Below, piece by piece: positions 8,118-14,085 of a DNA stretch of 15,097 nucleotides. The notes beneath the pieces were generated by a model that was not told the DNA's origin, ran no database searches, and saw nothing but the letters and a program-made list of their open reading frames with translations. Source of the DNA: DASPXY01 sp038227745 (GTDB taxonomy: Bacteria > Planctomycetota > Planctomycetia > Gemmatales > Gemmataceae). A program made the translations under genes and the position numbers. Position 1 is the stretch's first letter. Every line of letters begins with the position of its first letter. The DNA lies in contig JBBRPS010000161.1 in assembly GCA_038227745.1 (NCBI GenBank), forward strand, positions 1 through 15,097, read 5' to 3'.

Positions 8118-8145
8118 AAGCCCACGGGTCGCAGCCCGTGGGTTC
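8118..8145 (-). terminator. Hairpin between hisF and pilT, terminator-like repeat copy
   Basis: Arms CCCACGGG (8121-8128) and CCCGTGGG (8135-8142) form a perfect 8-bp stem with a six-base loop. On the minus strand it begins about 10 bases past the hisF stop and is followed by CTTTCCC, so the T-tract is short. It could terminate hisF transcription, attenuate read-through into pilT, or protect the hisF 3' end. The arms match the core of the stronger hairpin at 1469-1497. Confidence 0.6.
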
Positions 8146-8152
8146 GAGAGCG

Positions 8153-8920
8153 CTAAATGCGGATCGGCACGCCGCGCTCCGCCAGATACTTCTTGGTGGC
8201 GGCGATGCCGTATTCATTGTAATGGAAAATGCTCGCCGCCAGAGCGGCGTCGGCGCCGCCGACGGTCAGGGCCTGGTACAGGTGCTCCGGGTTGCCGGCG
8301 CCGCCGCTGGCGACGACGGGGATGCGCACGGCGTCGGCAACGGCGCGGGTCATGGGCAGGTCGTAGCCCGCCTTCGTGCCGTCGGCGTCCATCGACGTCA
8401 GCACGATCTCGCCGGCGCCCAGCTCCTCGACGCGGCGCGCCCAGGCGACGGCCTCCAGGCCGGTCGGGACGCGGCCGCCGTTGACGTGGACCTCCCACAC
8501 CTCACGGCCGTCGCGCGTGACGCGGCGCGGGTCGATGTTCACGACCGTGGCGCAGCTGCCGAACTTGCGCGCGACCTCGGTGACGAGTTCCGGGGTGCGC
8601 ACTGCCGCCGAGTTGATGCTCACCTTCTCGGCGCCCGCCTGGATGAGGCGGGTGGCGTCCTCCAGGGTGCGGATGCCGCCGCCGACCGTGAAGGGCATGA
8701 AGATCTCTTCGGAGACGCGGCGGACCACGTCGAGCATGATCTGTCGGCCCTCGTGGCTGGCGCTGATGTCGAGGAAGACCAGTTCGTCGGCGCCCGCCTC
8801 CTCGTAACGGCGTGCGACCTCGACGGGGTCGCCGGCGTCGCGCAGCTGCAGGAAGTTGACGCCCTTCACGACCCGGCCGCGGTCCACGTCGAGACAGGGG
8901 ATGATCCGCTTGGTGAGCAT
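8153..8920 (-). CDS. hisF: Imidazole glycerol phosphate synthase subunit HisF
   Basis: The cyclase subunit of imidazole glycerol phosphate synthase. With the glutaminase HisH it converts PRFAR and ammonia to imidazole glycerol phosphate and AICAR, joining histidine and purine synthesis. The 255 residues form a complete (beta/alpha)8 barrel of normal family length. The opening LTKRIIPCLDVDRGRVVKG places catalytic D11 exactly, and D130 is in VVNIDPRR, matching the Thermotoga numbering. Phosphate-binding loops are at VGGGIRTL (79-86), DADGTKAGYD (178-187) and ASGGAGN (204-210). ATG 8920 is chosen because the protein then starts as the family does; the frame extends upstream to 8965 but that extra 15 residues is not family-like. 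No strong Shine-Dalgarno sequence is seen. No other his gene is in the window, so the pathway is scattered or lies outside. A terminator-like hairpin follows. Confidence 0.95.
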   Translation of the reverse strand: MLTKRIIPCLDVDRGRVVKGVNFLQLRDAGDPVEVARRYEEAGADELVFLDISASHEGRQIMLDVVRRVSEEIFMPFTVGGGIRTLEDATRLIQAGAEKVSINSAAVRTPELVTEVARKFGSCATVVNIDPRRVTRDGREVWEVHVNGGRVPTGLEAVAWARRVEELGAGEIVLTSMDADGTKAGYDLPMTRAVADAVRIPVVASGGAGNPEHLYQALTVGGADAALAASIFHYNEYGIAATKKYLAERGVPIRI

Positions 8921-9164
8921 GGTGTGCCAAGGACCTGACCGCCGACCCTGGGCGCGCGGCGGCACGACATCCCGGCTGGCCCCGGCGCCCGCCGACTGCT
9001 TCCAATCTACGGCGGGTTACGGCGGCGGTCAACGGTTTCGTGCGGCGCCGGGCTCCGGGCGCGTGTACACTTCCGATACCGCGAGCGCCCCTCGCCGCGA
9101 GGGCCGCCGGTGTGTGGCCCGATCCTCCATCCCAGGCGCTGCCGCCGGGCAGCAAGGAGTCTTG

Positions 9165-9683
9165 ATGAAGCGAGTGGTCCTGTTCACCGTCGGTATCCTG
9201 ATCTGTCTCCTCGGCCTCGGTCTGCTCGTGTTCAGCCAGGTGATGCAGCCGGACGACGACGAATCGCGCCGCATCCAGACGGGCGCCCTGATCCTGGGGC
9301 TCGTCCTCGGGGCGCTTGGGGCTTTCGCCATCGTCTGGGCGAACAGGGCCGCGGGACCGTCCGCCGTCGGCGCGCCGCGGCCAGCCGGCGCCCCCGCCGC
9401 CCCCTCCCCCCTGAGGCGGATCCTCACAGCGACCTGGATCCTGCTCTTGCTCGGTGCGGCCGTTGCCGGCGTTGTGGCGTGGCAGTACTTCGGGTCGGCT
9501 GAGGAATATTACAGACAGGCGCGGAATTCCGGCGAGTTCGGTGCCATGTACTACGACTTCTGGAGGCGCGACCAGGCGCACGGGGAGTCGGCCGTCCTGG
9601 TCACCGCGGTGCTCCTGCTGGCCGGGGTCGTCGCCCTCGTGACTTCGCGGGTGCTCGCCTGGCGGGCCGCGCGGCACAGGTAG
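9165..9683 (+). CDS. Small four-helix membrane protein of unknown function
   Basis: A 172-residue protein I do not recognise. Four hydrophobic segments are visible (about 5-25, 39-59, 87-108 and 143-162). An acidic stretch DDDE (30-33) lies between the first two, an Ala/Pro/Gly-rich linker (63-81) between the second and third, and a Tyr/Trp-containing loop (YYRQARNSGEFGAMYYDFW) between the third and fourth. The last residues are basic. ATG 9165 has AAGGAG (9154-9159) five bases upstream, so the longer frame starting at 8856, which overlaps hisF, is discarded. The gene is divergent from hisF across 244 bases and converges on the TPR-like gene ending at 9712. No catalytic motif is seen; it may be a small membrane accessory protein. 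Confidence 0.72.
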   Translation: MKRVVLFTVGILICLLGLGLLVFSQVMQPDDDESRRIQTGALILGLVLGALGAFAIVWANRAAGPSAVGAPRPAGAPAAPSPLRRILTATWILLLLGAAVAGVVAWQYFGSAEEYYRQARNSGEFGAMYYDFWRRDQAHGESAVLVTAVLLLAGVVALVTSRVLAWRAARHR

Positions 9684-9691
9684 CACGACGC

Positions 9692-9732
9692 GCCGGCCCC
9701 GGCCGCGCGTCTCACGCGCGGCCAGGGCCGGC
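9692..9732. terminator. Long GC hairpin between convergent genes (possible bidirectional terminator)
   Basis: Arms 9692-9709 and 9715-9732 pair at 17 of 18 positions, and T9710/A9714 can close the loop further. The TGA of the minus-strand TPR-like gene (9714-9712) falls in the loop, so half of the stem is coding. There is no T-tract on either side, so Rho-independent termination is uncertain. Its position between two converging genes makes an end-of-transcript role likely. Confidence 0.45.
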
Positions 9733-10788
9733 CGCGATCCGCGCGATCTCCTCCAGGTATTTCTGCCGCTTTCGCAGCTTCCCCGCCGACTCCCGCGCCG
9801 CGGCGAGGTCCGCCTCGGTCAGCTTGCCCAGCCGCGCCAGCAACCGGCAGCGCTCGACATGGGCCGCGCACTCGTCCGCGAGCCGCCCGCGGCCCGCGAG
9901 CGTCTCCAGCTCGCGGTCGCGCGTGCGCAGGGCCAGGTCGAGGCTGTCGCCCAGTTCGTAGAAAGCCGCCAGCGCGTCGAAGTAGGCCCCCGCGGGCGGG
10001 GCCGACAGGCGGGCCATGCGCGCGACGGCGTTACCGCCCAGACGGCACGCCGCCGGCTCGTCGCCGGCCTTCCGAGCGGCAACCGCCTGCCACAGCAGCG
10101 CCTCGGCGAGGGCAGCCTTGCGGTCGAGGCGGCGCGCGATCTCCTCGGCGGCGCAGGCCCACTCGTGCAGGCCGGTGTAGTCGCCGCTGCGGAACGCGAT
10201 CAGGCACAGATCGGTGCAGGCGTTGCCCTTGTAGTGTTCCGAGTCGACGTCCTCCGCCAGCGCCAGGGCACGCAGTCCGGACGCGCGCGCGGCGTCCATC
10301 CGGCCGCGGTCCAGCTCGAAGATGGTACGGCAGCCCTGCACGCAGTGCCGGCACTCCAGGCCGGTCGTGGCCTGGTTCTCCATGTAGTCGAGGGCCTGGG
10401 CGATCATCTCCTCGTACCCGAGCGGGTCGATGGCGGCGTAGATGCCGACGAGGTCCTCCTGCAGGCAGATGCGCTGCGGCAGATCCGCGAACGCCGGCTT
10501 GCGCGCCTCCAGGGCCGCCTTCACCGCCCGGTCGAGGATGCCGCGGTAGTCGCGCTGGAAGAAGCGGCCGAGCTGCAGCAGCCAGTGCTCGTAGAACAGC
10601 ACCCAGCGCGGCTCGTCCAGCGACTGGGCGAGGCGGCGCCCGTCCTCGAGGATGGCTGCGGCCTGCGCGGTGTCCGTCTCGCGCAGGTCCCAGGCGTCGT
10701 GGAAAATCCACGTCAACTGCAGCCGCTCCCTGTCGCCCCGGGCCTCGGCCTCGGCGCTGTACTCGTGGATCCAGTCCCAGACGCTCAT
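9712..10788 (-). CDS. TPR-like all-helical protein, second of a tandem pair downstream of Hsp90
   Basis: A 358-residue soluble protein with no signal peptide or membrane helix. It appears all-helical, with helix pairs spaced about 35-40 residues as in TPR-type solenoids, but I cannot point to canonical TPR consensus residues throughout. It starts MSVWDWIHEY and has DEPRWVLFYEHW (58-69), a cysteine cluster CRHCVQGC (146-153) and a conserved C-terminal block from LAEALLWQAV (227) to LRKRQKYL (338-345). By hand alignment that C-terminal block is about 60% identical to the gene immediately upstream (10823-11905), and the N-terminal halves are clearly related, so this is a tandem duplication. ATG 10788 has GAGAGGA five bases upstream. 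It lies 34 bases downstream of its paralog, probably in the htpG transcript. It may be a scaffold or cochaperone; that is inference from position. Confidence 0.78.
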   Translation of the reverse strand: MSVWDWIHEYSAEAEARGDRERLQLTWIFHDAWDLRETDTAQAAAILEDGRRLAQSLDEPRWVLFYEHWLLQLGRFFQRDYRGILDRAVKAALEARKPAFADLPQRICLQEDLVGIYAAIDPLGYEEMIAQALDYMENQATTGLECRHCVQGCRTIFELDRGRMDAARASGLRALALAEDVDSEHYKGNACTDLCLIAFRSGDYTGLHEWACAAEEIARRLDRKAALAEALLWQAVAARKAGDEPAACRLGGNAVARMARLSAPPAGAYFDALAAFYELGDSLDLALRTRDRELETLAGRGRLADECAAHVERCRLLARLGKLTEADLAAARESAGKLRKRQKYLEEIARIAAGPGRA

Positions 10789-10822
10789 GGGTGTCCTCTC
10801 GAAAGGAGCCTTCTCGGGGCGG

Positions 10823-11905
10823 TCAACCGCGGGCGAGCGCGTCGATCTGCACCAGGTAATACGCGGGCTTGCGCAGCCGTGCGGCCGCCGCCCGCGCCGC
10901 GGCCAGGTCGCCCTCTTCGAGCCGCCCCAGCCGCGCCAGCAGCCGGCAGCGCTTGACGTGCGCCTCGCACTCGGACGCCAGCCGGCCCTTGCCGCTCACC
11001 GTCTCCAGCTCGCGCTCGCGCACCTCCAGGGCCCGCGCCGGGTTGTCGCCCAGCTCGTGGTACAGCGCGAGGGCGTCGAAGTAGTTGTCGCCCGGCGGCG
11101 TCCGCAGGCGGCCCATGCGCGCCGCGGCGCGCCGGCACAGCCGCCGGGCGGTCGGCTCGTCGCCGGCGCGACGGGCCAGGACAGCCTGCCAGAGCAGCGC
11201 CTCGGCCAGCTGCGCCTGGCTCGGGTCCACGCGGCGCGTCAGCTCCTCCGTGGCGGCGGCGTGGCCGGCGACGCCGTCCCAGTCGCCGCGCCGCCAGGAC
11301 AGCCAGCACAGGTCGGCGTTGACCGAGACCGCATACCAGCTGGTGTTAATCGGTTCGTCGTCCTCGTCCAGCAGCCCGAGGTGCGCCTGGGCCACGCGGT
11401 ACGCCTCGTCCAGCCGGCCCGTCTCCCTGAGGAACTGCCGCTTCTTGCCGAGCATCACGTAGCGATCGTCGTGCGGCCCCGGCGGCAGTTCGGCGTCGAG
11501 GTAGTCCAGGGCTTCCTGAATGCGGTCCGCGTGGCCGGCCGGGTCGATGCCGATGTAGGCGCTGATGAGGTTGTTGTACGCCGCGAACTTCCACGGGTGG
11601 CCGGCGTAGAGGGGCTTGCGCACCTCCAGGGCACAGCGGACGGTCAGGTCGAGCACGTCGCGGAAGTCGTGCTGGTAGTTGAGCAGGGCAATGACGCGCC
11701 AGACGTCATAGAACAGCACCCACCACGGCTCGTCGAGGCGCGCGGCAAGGGCCCGCCCCGCGGTGAAGGCGGCGAGGGTGCTGTCCGGGTCGATCTCCTG
11801 CAACGCGAAGCCTTCGTCGTGAAGCGCAGCCATCTCCAGGCGTTCGGTGTCGCCCGCCGCCCGGAAGTCGCGGACGCAGTCGAGGTACCAGTCCCAGATC
11901 GCCAT
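10823..11905 (-). CDS. TPR-like all-helical protein, first of a tandem pair downstream of Hsp90
   Basis: A 360-residue soluble helical-repeat protein, paralog of the gene at 9712-10788. It opens MAIWDWYLDCVRDF, has DEPWWVLFYDVW (58-69), and carries the shared C-terminal block ALLWQAVLARRAGDEP (236-251), PPGDNYFDAL (270-279) and CRLLARLGRLEEGDL (320-334). The cysteine cluster of its sister (146-153) is absent; the matching stretch reads DDRYVMLG. ATG 11905 lies just two bases after the stop of the Hsp90 gene, implying translational coupling. The frame stays open upstream to 12079, but that part is an out-of-frame reading of the Hsp90 C-terminus and lacks the paralog's N-terminus. No enzyme motif is seen. 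A protein-interaction role alongside Hsp90 is plausible but unproven. Confidence 0.78.
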   Translation of the reverse strand: MAIWDWYLDCVRDFRAAGDTERLEMAALHDEGFALQEIDPDSTLAAFTAGRALAARLDEPWWVLFYDVWRVIALLNYQHDFRDVLDLTVRCALEVRKPLYAGHPWKFAAYNNLISAYIGIDPAGHADRIQEALDYLDAELPPGPHDDRYVMLGKKRQFLRETGRLDEAYRVAQAHLGLLDEDDEPINTSWYAVSVNADLCWLSWRRGDWDGVAGHAAATEELTRRVDPSQAQLAEALLWQAVLARRAGDEPTARRLCRRAAARMGRLRTPPGDNYFDALALYHELGDNPARALEVRERELETVSGKGRLASECEAHVKRCRLLARLGRLEEGDLAAARAAAARLRKPAYYLVQIDALARG

Positions 11906-11907
11906 CG

Positions 11908-13728
11908 CTACAACAGTCCCCCGAGCGCCCGCGTCAGCTCCTTGAACGCCTGCGTGGCCTCGGCGGCATCGAGCATCCGGCCGCAGAACAGCCGCGCCAG
12001 CTGGTGAACCAGGTCGAGTACCGCGGCCAGCCCCGGCCCAGCCGGCGGCGACTCGGCGAGGCGGCGCACCAGCGGGCACGAGGCGTTCAAGAACAAGGTC
12101 CCTTGCAGATCCTTACCGCCGCCGAAGCGCTGCTCGACGTACTCGCCGATCAGGCCGCTCAGAGGTCCGGGCAGTTCGCCCGCCTCCAGCGCCGCGCCCG
12201 CCTCGCGCGCGATCTCCGCCCCTTCCGGGTAGAGCATCACCGCCGGCATCTCGGCCGGTTTGAACGACGCCACCCGGGCGCGCACGCCGCGCTCGCGATA
12301 GTGTCCCAGCAGCGCCGCGAACGCCCCCTCGGCCACCGGCCGCATCAGCGTCTCCGCCGCCCCGTCGAGCTGGACCAGATCGACATCGGGGTGCCGCGCG
12401 GCGTACTTCTCCAGGAACGGCGTGACCGCGAACCACGACGCCTCGATGGCCGGTACGTCGCGGCCCTCCGCCAGCACCTGCTCCTGCAGCGACCCCAGCT
12501 CGCGCGTCACGTAGTACAGCCTGCCGCCGCTCTGTCTCAGGTAGTCCGGCAGGCTGAGCAGGCCGCGCGACGTGCGGAAGTGAACGATGTCCTGGACGCG
12601 CTCGAAAAACTCGTTGTCCTTGACCGCCCAGCTGACGATCACGTCGGAATGGCCGCGCACCAGCTGCTTCCACGTCGTGGGGTCGTCGCGGGCCAGCTCG
12701 CGCAGCCCCTGGCCGAGCTGCTCCTCCAGGACCTGGCGCACCGAGTCGAAGTTCTCGTCCTGGTGGATGCCCTCGCGCGAGGCGGTCGGCTGCAGCACCG
12801 GGCAGTCGATCACGCCGCGGACGAAGCGCGCCCACGGCGGCAGCAGGTCGCGCTCGCGGTCGCAGATGAACATGCGGCGGATGTATACCGTCAGGTCGCC
12901 GTACTCGCGCACCGACGCGACCGAGCCGGGCGGCACGTACAGGAAGCCCTGCAGCGGGATCGTGATCGTGTCGTGCTCCAGGGGGGCCTTGCCCTCGCGC
13001 AGGGGCAGGACAAAGAGCGGCTCGCCGCCGTGCCCGGTGCGGGTGAGGTACGCGCGGGCGGCGGCCTCCTGGTCTTCGGCCTCCCACGGCGGGCTCATGA
13101 GGTTGACCGGCTCGGGGTCGCCCTCGACGTGGATCGGCGTCGGCAGGAAGTCGGCGTAGGTGCGGACGGTGTCGAGCAGGCTGCGCTCCTGGAGGATGAA
13201 CGCCGCGGCCGGCTTGACGCGCAGCTCGACCGTGGTGCCGACATCGCCCGGCTCGGCCGGCGTCAGGTCGTAGAACTCATCGCCGGTCGAGTGCCAGCGC
13301 AGCGTCGGGCCGCCCTGGAACGAGCGCGTGGTGACGGTGACCTCGGCGGCGATGAGGAAGGCGCTGAGGAAGCCGAGGCCGAACTGGCCGATCAGCTCGG
13401 CGGCCTGCTCGGGCGAGTAGAGGGAGAGGCGCTCGCGCAGTTCGCGGGTGTAGCCGCGGCCGATGGTGGCGAGGTAGCCGGTGATCTCGTCCTCGGTCAG
13501 GCCGCAGCCATTGTCGCGGATGGTGAGAGTGCGGCGGTCCGGGTCGATGGCCAGGTCGATGCGCGGCCGGTAGCGGTCGTCCCGGCCCTCGATCTTGCGG
13601 CGGACGCAGGAGTCGTGCGCGTTCTGCAGCAACTCGCGGACGGCGACCTTCTTGGTGGAGTAGAGGTGCTCGGCGAGGACCTTGAGCAGCCCGGGCAGGT
13701 GCAGGTTGAACCGTTGCTTGTCCTTCAC
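11908..13728 (-). CDS. htpG: Divergent Hsp90-family chaperone (HtpG-like)
   Basis: A 606-residue cytoplasmic ATP-dependent chaperone of the Hsp90 family; E. coli HtpG is 624. The GHKL ATPase domain shows VRELLQNAHDSC (30-41) with catalytic-type E32 and N36, DNGCGLTEDE (72-81) and IGQFGLGFLSAF (113-124). The middle domain has the SREGI loop with R318, equivalent to the arginine that contacts ATP in Hsp90. A C-terminal LFLNASCPLVRRLAE (545-559) matches the family NPxHPLVxRL motif, so all three domains are present, with a shortened and divergent C-terminal part. No MEEVD-type tail exists (it ends RALGGLL). GTG 13728 is chosen because GAGGG sits six bases upstream and the family N-terminus begins there. 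Two bases after the stop a TPR-like gene begins. No CIRCE element was seen upstream. It looks like the 'HSP90 family protein' subgroup, distinct from classical HtpG. Confidence 0.9.
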   Translation of the reverse strand: MKDKQRFNLHLPGLLKVLAEHLYSTKKVAVRELLQNAHDSCVRRKIEGRDDRYRPRIDLAIDPDRRTLTIRDNGCGLTEDEITGYLATIGRGYTRELRERLSLYSPEQAAELIGQFGLGFLSAFLIAAEVTVTTRSFQGGPTLRWHSTGDEFYDLTPAEPGDVGTTVELRVKPAAAFILQERSLLDTVRTYADFLPTPIHVEGDPEPVNLMSPPWEAEDQEAAARAYLTRTGHGGEPLFVLPLREGKAPLEHDTITIPLQGFLYVPPGSVASVREYGDLTVYIRRMFICDRERDLLPPWARFVRGVIDCPVLQPTASREGIHQDENFDSVRQVLEEQLGQGLRELARDDPTTWKQLVRGHSDVIVSWAVKDNEFFERVQDIVHFRTSRGLLSLPDYLRQSGGRLYYVTRELGSLQEQVLAEGRDVPAIEASWFAVTPFLEKYAARHPDVDLVQLDGAAETLMRPVAEGAFAALLGHYRERGVRARVASFKPAEMPAVMLYPEGAEIAREAGAALEAGELPGPLSGLIGEYVEQRFGGGKDLQGTLFLNASCPLVRRLAESPPAGPGLAAVLDLVHQLARLFCGRMLDAAEATQAFKELTRALGGLL

Positions 13729-13734
13729 GGGAGT

Positions 13735-13739
13735 CCCTC
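13735..13739 (-). promoter_or_regulatory. Ribosome binding site deciding a GTG start for the Hsp90 gene
   Basis: GAGGG on the minus strand lies six bases before GTG 13728, which begins the conserved N-terminus (KDKQRFNLHLPG). The frame is open further up to 13887, but that stretch is Arg/Cys-rich and unlike the family. Confidence 0.6.
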
Positions 13740-14073
13740 GGCGGCGGTGAATGGTGACGCGGTCCGTTCGTTGTGTTGACTGTAACGCAGCCCGGGGCCG
13801 CGGACAAGGGAGGCAGGGCCGCCGCGTGCATGAGAGAACGACCCCCCGGCGACGGAGGTTCGCCGCGGCGCCGGGTAGGACGGACACCGCTAGGGGAAAT
13901 GAGGCCGCTCTTTTGTCACGAACCTGCCGGGGTTCCGCATGTACTTATTATGCGCAGGCCGGGCAAGGCCCCGGACGTGTCCACGGAGGAAACCGCCGGC
14001 GAAGCTCCGCCGGCCGAGGCCCACTCGCCCCGGCGCGGCAGGATCCGGGACGTCCGCAGCCGGAGAACCACTC

Positions 14074-14079
14074 AAGGAG
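14074..14079 (+). promoter_or_regulatory. Ribosome binding site of the Pro/Gln-repeat protein
   Basis: AAGGAG six bases before ATG 14086. The preceding in-frame GTG (14083-14085) would be only three bases from the Shine-Dalgarno sequence, so the ATG is preferred. Confidence 0.7.
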
Positions 14080-14085
14080 TTTGTG

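Larger units (their letters stand above)
13729..14085. other. 357-base divergent intergenic region
   Basis: It separates the Hsp90 gene (minus) from the repeat-protein gene (plus) and should hold both promoters. A TATTAT hexamer on the plus strand (13946-13951) stands out as AT-rich in this GC-rich DNA and could be a -10 box about 135 bases before ATG 14086. The only -35-like hexamer nearby, TTGTCA (13913-13918), is 27 bases away, which is too far. No heat-shock CIRCE inverted repeat or clear minus-strand promoter was found. A 111-codon Arg-rich frame (13751-14086) is judged spurious. Confidence 0.3.

Noticed and set aside
6767..8938. 723-codon plus-strand frame opposite pilT and hisF
   Set aside because: It spans two real genes on the other strand and shows only Asp/Val/Leu/Ala-rich filler.
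12004..13779. 591-codon plus-strand frame opposite the Hsp90 gene
   Set aside because: Shadow of the Hsp90 gene; no recognisable domain and no ribosome-binding site.
13729..13800. Possible CIRCE heat-shock operator upstream of the Hsp90 gene
   Set aside because: No TTAGCACTC/GAGTGCTAA-type inverted repeat was found on reading the region.
13913..13951. TTGTCA and TATTAT as a sigma-70-type promoter for the repeat protein
   Set aside because: The spacing is 27 bases, far from 17; only the -10-like element is worth keeping in mind.
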